This document shows positions 1-26,407 of a stretch of 64,000 nt of DNA, one piece after another. This stretch comes from Oncomelania hupensis (Eukaryota > Mollusca > Gastropoda > Littorinimorpha > Pomatiopsidae). The notes under the pieces were generated by a model, which saw only the letters and a program-made list of their open reading frames with translations, was not told where the DNA came from and ran no database searches. The stretch spans positions 159,651,152-159,715,151 of the forward strand of contig CM072511.1 in assembly GCA_036898135.1 (NCBI GenBank). Reading direction: 5' to 3'. The position numbers and the translations under genes are program-made. Each line of letters begins with the position of its first letter. The first letter of the stretch is position 1.

Positions 1-114
1 TAGGGTTGTTTCAGCAGATCTTTTATGCGGATCGGGGGTTGTCCGGTCCTGATTTGGCTCGGAAGAGTCCGCTGGACCTAAAGCAACAATCAATCAATCA
101 ATCAACCGATTTAT
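1..114 (+). repeat. 3' tail of the 576-bp unnamed retroelement family
   Basis: The stretch matches the last ~110 bp of a repeat seen at least seven more times in the window (for example 8611-8726, 25280-25410, and the minus-strand copy ending at 26408). It ends in an (AATC)n tail, as a non-LTR retroelement or SINE would. Only the 3' part lies in the window, so truncation by the window edge cannot be told from real 5' truncation. Confidence 0.75.
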
Positions 115-1640
115 AAAAGTCTCGTTGCACTGTCCTCATATTTTTTGTAATTTACAAAGTTTTTGCCACAGTTCAAAACACAGTTTATAACGAAGAATAA
201 TGATCTAAAGTCACTGGATATAGCAATCCACACTGTTCCAAAAGTTGATGAAATTACTAATACTAAATAAAATGTTCTTTCTAAAAATTATGTAATGTTC
301 TGTTGTTTCCTCTAACCTTAAATGCATGCACTCGCAATCAGTCCTACTAGTTCCTCTTTCTCTCCTTTTTCTCTTCTTTCTGCCTTCTCTTTCTTCTCCT
401 CTCGCAGCCTCGGTGACCCTTCCTCTTGTTACGAGATGGCCCCCGATGCCTTCTCACAGCCTGACCGCTCTTTCGGTAACACAATGGTATACCTATCAAC
501 GGCCACACAGCAACACAAGACTGCAGCTGTCTATTCGGTACGTTGCCTCCAGCGTTGGCCTACAAGTCCATCCGACTTGTGATAAGAGATGTCTCCCTTG
601 AAACACAACATAGTAAAGCCCAATGACCTACATACAGGCGAGAGCGTAACACAGCTTCCCTATAACCTGCAAGCTTCCCGTGAAGTCCCACTTCGAAAAC
701 AATATGGTCCAACAGCTTAATGTTTCCCGACCTGGCTTCCTCCTGTCTCCTCCAACGATCTGTTCACTCCCAAGTCCCGAGTAAAGATGCTTATTCCAGC
801 CAAATCCCAGACTATATTTTTCCCAACCTGAGCTCCTCATTGGTCCTTATGCTGGTAAACAACTCTTCACCCTGGACGCATTTGCTCTACATTATTCAAT
901 TTTCTCGCCCTAATGGCCTGCCGATTGACCTATGTGTCCGGTTTCTGAAAAACAAGGTGCCCAGACCCCTCTTCCAGTTTTGCCATGACAATCAGTACGC
1001 TCAGATTGATTGGAGGGTCTCATAAAAGAATAAAATCTTATATCTTGTAATAGCAAATAATACACCAGAATCAAGGTTTGAACCTGTGTTCATCTAATGC
1101 ATGTTCTCACACAGTCTCTTGCTTGGTAAAGTAATGGGATTCAGAATGTTATAGTGCCAAGAACACTCACAAATCCAATAAACATGAGCTTTTTACCCCT
1201 TAACTGCTCCACCCCGAACAGCGTTCGTGGTGATTTTCTGCTTCCTGTGTGCCCAACTACGAACGCAGTTCGTGGGTTATTCGTCGGCATTCTGTATTCA
1301 CCCATGAAGGGAGGTAACAGCAGTAACTGTTGGCAGAGCAGCTAGAAATCTTGAACCAACGGTTCTTTCCCTTTGACCGTTATAAATTGCAAAAACCGAA
1401 ATTTGCATAATTTTTTAAACTTCAGTACTTCTCAGTGTTCAGTCATCAAGCAAAATGGCGGACGGTGGACGATGAGGAGATACTACGAGGTCTGTTTTCA
1501 GACGATATTCAGCACTTGAAGTGCTTCAAGAGGTCCTAAATGATCAAGAAAGTGATGATGAATTTATTTTATTTTCGGTTGTCTGCTGGTTTTAATGTTT
1601 ACTCCTCATTATCAAAAGAAGACATATGTTGTGTTATTTC
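115..1640. other. Non-coding stretch, probably a POLK intron
   Basis: No open frame here has splice sites or a protein pattern I recognise. The missing upstream POLK exons were looked for and not found, so they probably lie before the window. Around 1454-1580 there is a short ATG-led stretch with an acidic reading that resembles the N-terminus of piggyBac-type transposases. It is broken by stops within about 30 codons and I do not call it a gene. Confidence 0.5.
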
Positions 1641-2131
1641 ATTCTTTCTTTCATCATTTTTGAATAAATTGTCGAAATGTATAATTTTTTAAGCTGTAGA
1701 ATAAATTGATTATTACCCTTTTTTTTTTAAATTTATTATTTGTTCTTATTGTAGGTTGTGTTATGTTATATAATACTTTTTGCCGAATTTCCTGAATAAA
1801 TTGTCAAAATGCCTCATTTTCTTAACCTGTAAATTAAATAGATAGTTATTCTTTCCTTTCAAGTTGTATTTATTGTAGATTGCGTTGAGTTACAATAATG
1901 ATTTTTGACCTAGTTTCTGATTATCAAACTGTATCATTTTGTTATTCTGTAGACGTAATTGATTATTCTTTATTTAAAGTTGTTCTTATTGTAGATTGTT
2001 GTATTATGCATTTTGCTACACTTTCTGAATAAATTGCCAAACTGTATCATTTCTTATAGCTTTTGTGCTGTAGATTTACTTTTTGTTCTTCCCTTTATTG
2101 AGTACTTATTGTAGTTTATGGTTTGTTTCAG
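1640..2131 (+). repeat. Degenerate ~120-bp tandem repeat before a POLK exon
   Basis: An AT-rich motif (TTCTTATTGTAG followed by a GAATAAATTG/TATCA-type segment) recurs near 1741, 1866, 1981 and 2100. This gives about four diverged units of 115-125 bp. Each unit carries a TTATTGTAG acceptor-like string, and the array runs up to the real acceptor at 2130-2131. Confidence 0.55.
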
Positions 2132-17201
<15,070 letters not shown>

Positions 17202-17991
17202 ATTTCTCCCCCTCCCCTCCTCTTGTTTCCTCTTCCCCAAGTTATGTCATGGTTATTATATGTTTTTGGACAATATTCATCATCACCCTTTTGAGTGAAA
17301 TTCAGGTTGCCTTTTCAGCAAAAAGATAAACAATTTCAGGAAAAGTAACGTAAGATTTATGTGACAAAAAGATAAAGTGGCGAATGAACATGACCAGTGT
17401 TCCAGGGAAGTAACTCATCATTTAGGAGAAGACACTGTGGTTTTGTTCACTAAAAAATTTATTGTTTTGTGGGTAATAATACCATGTATATAACAGTCCA
17501 GAGCTGTTTTACGTCTTGTAAATGTATTTTTCTGTCAACAGAAATCGTTTACAATTAAAGATTTAAACAAAAACTATTTTCAAGAATGTTTTTTACATTG
17601 ACAAACAGTTGCCTAATATGCTATGCGTATACACACACTCACGCACTTGCACACACTCTCTCTCTCTCTCATTCTGTCTTTAACACACACATTCATCCTT
17701 CCAGCTTACAAAAGGCAGTAGTTGAGCCGCCAACAATATTCTCAACATCAAACTAAAATTTAGCAACAGTTTATCATTGTAGTCAGTTGCTGGATGGTTT
17801 TCAGTCTGTGATCTGGCATATGATTACCTCAGGTCACTGAAACAATCTCAACATCACTGCTTTTGTCAATACTGTCACATTCATCCTAGTTTTGGGTGTG
17901 AGATCGATTCATACAACAGAACTTCCGGCTGTTCCTGGCCAACAGCATTCCTATGGATTGCTTTCAAAGAGACTGTAGCCGATTCTGTCAT

Positions 17992-20900
17992 TCATCTTCC
18001 TTCCATGTCAATCAGAATCTCTGGACGGTCAAACAAGTAAGCCACCAGGGATGCGCTTAGGCAGCCTACCAGCAGAACAAACCTGCAAATGATGATGTTA
18101 CTCATGTTAAACTTAAAGAGCGTCTGAAGGTCAAAGATAAAAAAATTGTGTGCAAAAAAAATGTCTAATTCCCTGCTAAGAGATTACTATTTCCTTATAT
18201 ATTGATTCATGTTTTGTATAATCAGTGTTTCCCACAGCTTTTTTTTCAGAGAGTCCTTGGGACGTACTCTCGGGTGCAAAATTTCAAGAGTCCCCTTACA
18301 AAATTTGAGAGTCCCCTTACAATTCCTACATTTACCTTGATTTTGATTACCAACATCACGGACACACAAATACGCCTCAAAGTCAAACAAAGCTTACTTT
18401 TCAATGCAACTTTTTTGAAAATTATGAATAGCCATAAAACAAACAACACAACAAAAGGACAACACAACAAAAGGACAACACAACAAAAGGAATACTGTTC
18501 TGATAAATGTTACAAAGGAATCCATCATTGACTAGAGGAACCTTAAAATCACATAAAATGACCATAGAACAAACATGAAATAGTCATACGACAATTTACA
18601 CACATCAATCTGCATGTACTGACAAAGTGGGTAGGCCTATTTGACGTTTTCTGCCAAATGGTCACAAGGGCTTTCTATGGTATTATTATTTGTCAATGTA
18701 GGCATTTTATATGTATGTATTTTGTTAATATATTTTATAATGTTTTTGTTTTTTGTTTTTTTTTGTAAAATGGGGTTCCATAAATTAGAGTACAGCCTCA
18801 GCGTCCCCTACATGGGATATTGTAAAGTGACCGCCTGGTGAAATGCTTTTAGTTTTACTATTATGGTTGTTTCAGCAGAGCTTTCACACAAATCAAGGAT
18901 GATCCCTCTTTCAACCAAGGTGTTGTCCTGTATCGGATCTGTGCAGTCCGCTGGTCCCTATAAACAATGACTAACTAACCAACCTCCTGTTGTCCAGGTG
19001 ACAGACCCAGACCCTTACTTTGCATTCCTACCCTTTGCTAACATCGTTTGGTCTCTCAGAAAGAGAGGTGAATTGTGGGTAACAGCAAAAGGTAGTGTGA
19101 ATACTGCTACTGACCTGACGTTGTTTGCGAGTTCTTCTAACCATTGGTTGTCTGCATCCAAAATGGGTCTGAGTGAGAGTCCTCTTTTCATCACCTCCGT
19201 GTAATCCATCACCCCTTTGAGATTTAGGTACATGGCCACCATTATCTCGGCAGCAAAAATCCTGAAAATATGTTTGAAAAAAAAAAGTAATTTTTTTATG
19301 GAGGGAAGAACGATAGAAAAACAAGATGCTTTTCAAAGTAGTCCTGTGAACAAACCAACCCATTTACCCTTTACCCTTCACACACACACACACACAAACA
19401 CACCCCCACACACACACACTCCCTCACACACACATATTTGCAATACATCACAATTGGGTTTATTTCAGAATGTAGGAATCGAAAAGTTATTTTTTGACGG
19501 AAAAGGGTAAGGGCTAGGGATAGATCTACAACAACTAGCCCTTTTCTAAAAAGTTGACCTAGTTCGTCTCCTATAGGTGACAAAATAGGTCGAATTTTCT
19601 TCAAAATTTATCAGAAAATTGACTGTATTTTCTCCGTCCCGGATAGAGCACTCCTGTGTACTTAAAACACTCTCATGCACTACAACTGCACTCCCATGCA
19701 CTAAAAGAGCACTCCCGCGCACTTCGAAAAAAGTGGGGTCCTGGAAAAAAGTGGGTTCCAAGCAAATAAACCCATTTGTTACTAAGAAAGACAAGGTCTG
19801 AAACCCATTTGTGCGTTTTTTCACGTGCACACACACGAATTAAAGAAATAAAATACATTTTAACTGACTAAATAAGTAAACAAGCATTTAAAGAATGGTA
19901 AAGACATTCACATTTGATGAAAGAATTACTAATTATACTGCAGATTCACGCATACAATGAGTTATTGCACATGCACAGAGCATAACGATGCATTTAATGT
20001 GGATAGATTAATTTTGATTGATTGGAGCGTTCTTTTACTGTGCAATTATGCAAGCTCATTGCAATCAGAATAATACATTCCTCAGTGATGAGTCAATCTT
20101 TCATTGTTCCCCCCCCCCCCACCCCCCCATCATCCCCAACCCCACCCCCAAATTCCCCCTATCCAGTGCTACACAGAGCAGTGTCATAGACAGTTTTTCT
20201 GTCCACATATACCCATAGCCTCCCCCGTGGGAGTGCCGGGGGTTTCAGTATAAATAGTATCCCCACTTTCTGGAAATGTAGTGCTTTAAATTTTAACTGT
20301 CGCCGTCTTTATCCTTTGTTCTTTCTCATTCGTACTCTTTTCTATCAATCTACTATACTATCTTCTTTTTCGCTAGACGGGTCACCGACCTGTTTTTATG
20401 AAAACTCTTCCGGGACAAAATTCCTCATTTGTGTGTGAGGTCTGTTGAATCAGTTTGGGAATATTGGACGCTTTCTCCCATGTGGTCATTGGGGCTTCCT
20501 ATGATGTTATTATTTGACAATGTGGGCATTTTATATGTATGTGTTTTGTTGATATTTTATAATGATGTTTATATTCTATTTTGTTTTTGTAAACGGGAGT
20601 TCGATAAATCAGAGTATAGCCTCAGCGTCCCCTGCGTGGGATGTTTTTATTGTAAAGTGACCGGCTGGTGGAGTGCCTTCAGTGTTGCCTCTAGGCCCTG
20701 ACCAGATAGGTGGACGACTTCTACACTCCTGTGCCTCTCAACTTTCCTCTGTCTTTGCTCTGCTCTTTTCCTGGTCTCTTCGCTCCTGCACTGTCCCCTC
20801 TCTCTGGAAGTCTTCTACAATCTTTCCGGTTCCCAAGTCTAAAAGCCCTTCCGAACTCAACGATTACCGACCCGTTGCTCTGACTCCTATCGTCTTTAAA

Positions 20901-23900
20901 TGCTTTGAGCGAATCGTTCTGGGCCAGCTTAAGCAGCATACACAACATCAACTTGACCCACACCAATTCGCATACAAGCAAAACAGATCCACTGACGACG
21001 CAACACTGACCCTACTCAACAATGCATACAATCACCTAGAAAAAGCTGGCTCGTTCGTTCGCATCCTATTCATTGATTTTTCTTCTGCATTTAACACTAT
21101 TCAACCTCACCTGATGGCAATGAAGCTCCTGGAGCTCCATGTCGACCCTAAACTAATTCTGTGGATCACCAGTTTTCTCACCAATAGAACTCAAGCCGTT
21201 TCCTTTCAACACTCTCTCTCTGGCACCCTAAAAACTTCTACTGGCTCTCCTCAAGGTACTGTTCTGTCACTGATTCTGTTCACCCTCTACACTAATGACT
21301 GTACTGGCTCTGACTCCTCACCTCTCATCAAATACTCCGACGACACCGCTCTCAAAGACCTTTCCAATTCTGACACTGTCTACTTTCAACAAGTTAACCG
21401 CTTCTGCACATGGTGCAAAGACAACTTTCTTGACCTTAACGTGACGAAAACAAAAGAAATGACGATAGACTTCCGACGAGACCCCGCCCCCATCCCCGAC
21501 CTGTACATAGACAGTACGAAAGTGGAGAGAGTGACAAACTACAAATACCTGGGGACGATTCTCGACAACAAACTGTCCTTTGACCAAAACACAGCTGCGA
21601 TAGAAAAGAAATGCCGACCTCGACTGTACTGCCTTCAGAAACTCCGTTCTTTGAACATCAGCCGACACATTCTTTCTTCTTTTTATCGCTGTTTTATTGA
21701 ATCAGTTTTGACTTTTGGTTTTATCTGCTGGTTTGGAGGGCTAAGTGTAAAGAACAAGAGGGTGCTTGACAGATTGGTGAGAGTGTTTGCGAAAGTGACG
21801 GGTGAAAGACAAAACAGTTTGAGAGAACTGCATGAATACCGTGTGGTGAGGAAGGCGGGAGTGGTTATGAAAGACACTTCACATGTTTTAGCACAGCATT
21901 ATGACATGTTGCCCTCTGGTCGCAGACTGCGTGTGCCTAAATGTTCTCTTGTAAGAACAAAAAACAGTTTTATTCCAAAATCTATTGAGTTTTTAAATAA
22001 GCGCTAAGTAATATTTTTGTATATAAGATTTTGATGTTTGTGATGATGTTTGAGATGTCATTTCATACTGGAAATTTACTATAGATGTAGTCTACTGTGT
22101 ACTTGTTTTATCTATGTATGTATTGTTTTAATGTTTCATACCGATCAGCAATTGTATGTCATAATTTCTCTGTTGAGATAATAAAGTATTCTTGAACTTG
22201 AACTTGAACTTGTTTCGGGAGATCTTTTATTCGGATCAGGGGCGAGTCCTCTTTCAGCGAAGTTGTGGTCTTGATTTTGTGGTCCTGATTCGGCTCTTTG
22301 CAGTCCGCTGGACCCTGTAAGCAATGAATAACTAACACGCATACAATGGGAGTTATTGCACATGCACAGAGCATAATGATGCATTTAATGTGGATTGATT
22401 ATTTTTTATTGATTGGAGCGTTCTTTTACTGTGCAATTATGCAAGCTCATTGCAGTCATCCAGAATAATAAATTTCTCGGTGATGAGTCAATCTTTCATT
22501 GTTCCCCCCCCTCCCCCCAAAAACTACCCACCTTCAACCCCACCTCCAAAGTCCTTCTCTCCAGTACTACACAGAGCAGTGTCATAGACAGTTTTTCTGT
22601 CCACATATACCCATAGCCTGGAATCAGTTTGATGATTGACCCGTAAGTTTTACGTCCTCACAGGTTGCATGGCCAGACGCTTTTATTACAAACCATTATT
22701 GCATCCATGCCAGAACGTTGGATGATAACAACATATTTCTCCAGATTCAAATATCAGTAAAACCTACCTCACAACAACGCCGAAGACCTTGCCAAGAATG
22801 TAAGTGGACATGTGCAGCAGAACCTCGGGCAAGAAGAAGATGGCCCACGCACAGTAGATAATGCAGTACACCAAGATGTCGTCCTTATCCATCTAGGCAA
22901 AAACAAATGGGCTGCTGTAGCCTCAGCTTTGATTATTTCCATTTACCTACCGTGAGATGTGCATGGCCGGGTTATTTTAATTTGAGACCAGTAGCAGCCC
23001 CTGCCTGTTGCATATGTTAAGTGTGACGATCTATGCTGAGATGGTGGAGAGGCGATTTAAGCCTCGTCCAGTCTCTGCTATGAAGTGTGTAATGATCCTG
23101 GGTTTATCCCTCTCCCCAATGCCTAGGATTACAAGCGCCAGAAGAATCAACTGCACCTACAACAGGGAGCACATTACAATCATTGAATCAACAAGTACAT
23201 GCGGAATATATGACGCTGAAAGACCTTGCCGAAGCTCAGGAACCCTGTGAAGTGGAGGCAGTTTGTAAGGTTTTATTAGGTTACCGTCACTACAACCACT
23301 CCACTGAAGACCCTCCTGCATACAACGCTTGAATCTGGACAGTCAAGCGCCTATGCCAGTGACGCGCCTCCCTTTGGTTATCTATTTATAGCTATAAATA
23401 GGTAACCAAAGGGAGACGCAGCTATAAATAGATAACCAAAGGGAAACGCGTCACAGGCATAGACGCTCACCTGTCCAGATTCAAGCGTCTGTGATCCTGC
23501 AGGGACCTGTAAAAGAAAGGGAACGCCGAAGTGACCCACAGAGCTGGTTAGTTACAATTAAGGCGTCAAGGAATAAACATAAACGCCTATGCGAGAACTG
23601 CTGACATAAGCTGCTGCCTCGTCCCTCATTTTCTGTCTGACGGCCTGACAAGCTAGGGGACTGGATAACATCTTTTTTTTGTGTTTAGGTTTCTCTACAT
23701 ACTTAACAGTTCATGAGTTGTTAAAATATAGATAGGTTGCATTTCTAAAAATGGTCGCATTATGATTATGTGACCAAGTATCTAGCCCTAACGCTTTCCA
23801 CAGGCTCTGATGTCTCTTCTTTCGTCAGTGTAAACTCGTAGGTCTCCTACATACTATATGTATGCATAGTATGTAATTGAGGCCTACGAAAGACGAGACT

Positions 23901-24208
23901 TCACAGCATGTGCGCTGTCGAAGCTGGCTTACCGTGGCGTCACTGGAATTGGCAACGGCTCCAGAGAGATAGAAGGAGGCGGCAGCTGTGAGCATCACCT
24001 TGAGGAGCAGATAGGCAGGGAAGATCATGTACAAGATGTGTTTGACAAACATTACTGGAGCGCTTGTCGTCAGCGTTCTCCACCGCCCGCCGCTCCTTTT
24101 GCCCAACGGATTACGATTCAGCATGGTGGTCTCTGTTGCTGGCAAAACCTTCTCTGGCATTCTGAAATTCCGCTTTTTTTTCTTGGATCTGGAGCGTTTC
24201 ATTGGCAT
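17992..24208 (-). CDS. Unidentified multi-pass membrane protein (212 residues, four exons)
   Basis: On the minus strand the exons are 24208-23933, 22892-22768, 19261-19115 and 18082-17992. All have GT-AG junctions and matching phases (0, 2, 2), ending in TGA. The start is the ATG at 24208; an in-frame stop lies just upstream. The N-terminus is Lys/Arg-rich (MKRSRSKKKKR). About four hydrophobic segments follow: ILYMIFPAYLLL in exon 1, ILVYCIIYCAWAIFFL and the exon 2/3 junction, and FVLLVGCLSASLVAYLF in exon 4. The short tail reads DRPEILIDMEGR. I do not recognise the family. It could be an endomembrane protein because there is no cleavable signal and the cytosolic N-terminus is basic, but that is inference. 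It is convergent with POLK, with gene ends about 0.8 kb apart. Its introns host most of the nested repeats at 18600-23510. Confidence 0.78.
18640..18985 (+). repeat. 576-bp family copy, 5' truncated
   Basis: It shares the family core (GGCATTTTATATGTATG, GTCCCCTACATGGGATA, GTAAAGTGACCGCC) and the 3' end GTCCGCTGGTCCCTATAAACA. The first ~220 bp of the family are absent. It lies in the last intron of the membrane-protein gene. Confidence 0.75.
19378..19437. repeat. (CA)n microsatellite, imperfect
   Basis: The tract is about 60 bp of CA repeats with ACACCC and ACTCCCTC interruptions. Confidence 0.9.
19948..20221. repeat. Left copy of a ~280-bp direct duplication
   Basis: It matches 22337-22619 over its full length: ACGCATACAATG start, GGAGCGTTCTTTTACTGTGC middle, poly-C tract, and ACATATACCCATAGCCT end. 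Substitutions are scattered and the poly-C tract differs. The two copies exactly bracket the retroelement insertion 20222-22336. Confidence 0.88.
20694..22007 (+). pseudogene. LINE reverse transcriptase, N-terminally truncated
   Basis: The open frame runs from the LINE boundary to the stop at 22005-22007 (about 437 residues). It contains RT fingers/palm motifs in order: NDYRPVALT, FAYKQNRSTDDA, LFIDFSSAFNT (motif A Asp), TGSPQGTVLS, the catalytic KYSDDTAL, and YKYLGTILD. The C-terminal domain ends with FIPKSIEFLNKR. The YSDD box differs from the commoner FADD but keeps both aspartates. The 5' end of the protein, including the endonuclease, is absent. No internal stop has arisen, so the insertion is fairly young. 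Confidence 0.87.
20694..22208 (+). mobile_element. 5'-truncated LINE with hexamer tail (CR1/Rex1-like)
   Basis: The insertion carries the 3' half of a reverse transcriptase reading frame, a ~180-bp 3' untranslated region and a (TTGAAC)n tail at about 22190-22208. Such short repeat tails are typical of CR1/Rex1-like LINEs. The endonuclease and N-terminal RT are missing, so the copy is dead on arrival. Confidence 0.85.
22337..22619. repeat. Right copy of a ~280-bp direct duplication
   Basis: This is the partner of 19948-20221. It starts directly after the tail of the retroelement and ends at the same ACCCATAGCCT. It is 283 bp against 274 bp because of small indels, mainly in the poly-C tract. 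Confidence 0.88.
23311..23509. mobile_element. Foldback (hairpin) repeat
   Basis: The two arms are imperfect inverted copies: CGCTTGAATCTGGACAG, CTATGCC, GTGACGCG and CCCTTTGGTTATCTATTTAT on the left, their complements on the right. The right arm contains a tandem duplication of the CCAAAGGGA...CTATAAATAG block. There is no coding capacity. It resembles a non-autonomous foldback or MITE and lies in intron 1 of the membrane-protein gene. Confidence 0.75.
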
Positions 24209-24739
24209 TTTCACCGATGTTTACCTTTTATGCTTGGATCTACCAATCCTGGACGATATCTGCTGTTTGAGAATTAGACAGATCTATGTTTGCGTTTTAG
24301 ATCTAGATCTGTTAATTCTTGCGGATGATTTCTTCTCAGATCTATAGATCTTCTGGGCTGCTCAGCGATGACAAACGCCTTGAATGTGGTCAATCACTCA
24401 TGGGTGTATAATGAAGTTGTTCGTTGATCTCATTCGGTCTTCATGTATTACTGTAGTGCTTTCGATCATTTAATCAATTCATTACTATTTCTATTCAAAA
24501 TTCAAAATACGTAGGAAAGTTTACCTTTGCCACCTTTCGCCAAAACAACGTCACTTCCTATACTAGAACTTTATGACGTTTTACTACAGTGTGTTTTTGC
24601 GTCAGCTGTCGGCGATCGAAGTACAGGCTTGCAACGTATTCAACGCGGAAAGCATCAAATGCGCGTAAAATGGACATGCAATTGCACGCCCATCTAATAG
24701 CTGATTGGTTGAAAACACGCGCATTTACCTACGAGTCGC

Positions 24740-26060
24740 ATCAAAACTAGGAATGGGAAATGTCCGGAAATACGTTCTATGTACCAAAATAATTTTATAA
24801 TAAATTGACAAATAAATGACAATGTAACCCTCGCCACCCTGTATCCAATAACCCTCGTGGGGAGTGCCGGGGGGTTCTGTATAAATAGTATCCCCACTTT
24901 CTGGAAATTTATTGCTTTAAATTCCCACTGTCGCTGTATTTCTACTTTGTTCTTTCTCATTCCTACTATGTTCTATCAATCTACTATACTATCTTCTATG
25001 CATCTTGAAAACTCTTCCAAAACTCCTCATTTGTTCGGTCAGCTTGGGAGTATTGGACGCTTTCTGGAAAATGGCCACTAGGACTTTCTATGATATTATT
25101 TATCAATGTAGGCATTTTATATGTATATGTTTTGTTAATGTTTTATTATGATGTTTATATTCTGTTTTGTTTTTGTAAACGGAGGTACGATAAATTAGAG
25201 TATAGACTCAGCGTCCCCTGCGTGGGATACCTTTGTTGTAAAGTGACCGGCTGGAGTGCCTTAATTCAGTGTTACTACTAGGGTTGTTTCAGCAGATCTT
25301 TAAATTTATACGGATCAGGCGTGAGTCCTCTTTCAACCAAGTTGTGGTTCGGATTTTGTAGTCCTGATTCGGCTTTTAGTAGTCCGCTGGACCCTATAAA
25401 CAATGAATACCCCAAATCCCCAAAGTAAATGTTATAATAATTTATATTTACTATTCTGTCTTTACTTTGTGTCCAGTAGAACAACAACAAATGTACAGAT
25501 AGTGTTATCAAAAGTTTTTATTCGCAGTGATACAAACTTAGCGTAGCAGTGAAAATTTAGCGAATCGTAACGATGAAAAACCTGGAAAAGAAACCAAACA
25601 AAGCTGTAGTGAAGATCTAGGCCTACAGAGTTCTAGATAACGAAAGTCAGCTATGACGTATTGTTCAGTGATGTAAACTAAGTCTTAGAAAAATATATCA
25701 AGACTTCCAGATAATTAAACACACAATCCGAACTACATTCTCCTTAGAAAACGTGGTCTAAAATGATAAATAAACCTACTCCGCTACTCAAATAAATATT
25801 TTCATATATATGTCAATTTCTATAAAAATTATTTTGGTACATAGAACGTACTTCCGGATACTATATGTACATGTGTTTTTGTTCTATTGTATACAAAATA
25901 AAGACAGAATAGTAAATATAAATTATTGTAACATTTAATTTGGGGATTGGAGACAGAGTGGAGAGGGTTACATTATAAATTATTTGTCAATTTATAATAA
26001 AAAATATGTTGTTTCATAGAACGTATTTCCGGACAATTTTCCATTCCTAGTTTTGATGTG
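24740..26060. repeat. Inverted flanks around a 576-bp family copy
   Basis: A block at about 24740-24830 (CATCAAAACTAGGAATGG ... ACGTTCTATGTACC) recurs inverted at about 25970-26057 and in part at 25815-25860. Between the arms lie the family copy and AT-rich DNA. This may be an old foldback transposon split by the retroelement. No protein is encoded. Confidence 0.5.
24852..25410 (+). repeat. 576-bp family copy, nearly full length
   Basis: It contains both ends: CCTCGTGGGGAGTGCCGGGG at the 5' side and GTCCGCTGGACCCTATAAACAATG at the 3' side. All core blocks are in order. It lies upstream of the membrane-protein gene start. Confidence 0.85.
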
Positions 26061-26168
26061 TAATGCGCGTGCAATTGCGTGTGCAATTGCGTACATTTGC
26101 GCTTGCGCAGTTAAGTTTGGCGTGTACGTTTTTGACCACGGACCTTTATTCCGTGTTTTTGACCATTC

Positions 26169-26275
26169 AGCTACTAGATGGACGTGCAATTGCGTATGGA
26201 AGGCGGAAAGCGTCAAATGCGCGTGCAACTGCACGCGAAAATGCACACGCAATTGCATGCCCGTCTAGTAGGGTC
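26169..26275. mobile_element. Small MITE with ~23-bp terminal inverted repeats
   Basis: CTACTAGATGGACGTGCAAT at the left is mirrored by GCAATTGCATGCCCGTCTAG at the right. The interior is rich in GCAATTGC and TGCGCG words. Related words occur at 24655-24705 and 26060-26100, so this is probably one of several related copies or fragments here. Confidence 0.55.
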
Positions 26276-26299
26276 GAAAACTTTAACGCCGGTTACTGA

Positions 26300-26407
26300 A
26301 CAATAAAGGCATCCCACACAGGGGACCTATCCTATCCCTATCCTATCCCGTAACTCGGAGGTCGTAGGGGCACCACAGATGATCGTTTAACCAGCGTACT
26401 CCATCTT
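26300..26407 (-). pseudogene. 3' end of the host LINE of the nest
   Basis: On the minus strand it reads LVKRSSVVP, a stop, and the GGATAGGATAG tail. It continues the LINE frame from 26984-27009 once the inserted 576-bp element is skipped. Confidence 0.75.

Larger units (their letters stand above)
20222..22336 (+). mobile_element. 576-bp family copy split by a LINE insertion
   Basis: The 5' part (20222-20693) begins CCCCCGTGGGAGTGCCGGGG, has the ATAAATAGTATCCCCAC block and reaches the GTGTTGCCTCTAGG point. The family resumes at about 22209 with TTTCGGGAGATCTTTTATTCGGATC and ends near 22336. The element between is a LINE in the same orientation, so the LINE entered an already inserted copy. 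Confidence 0.85.

Noticed and set aside
1454..1580. piggyBac-like N-terminal peptide
   Set aside because: Only about 30 codons, broken by stops, with no transposase core or clear TTAA-flanked ends.
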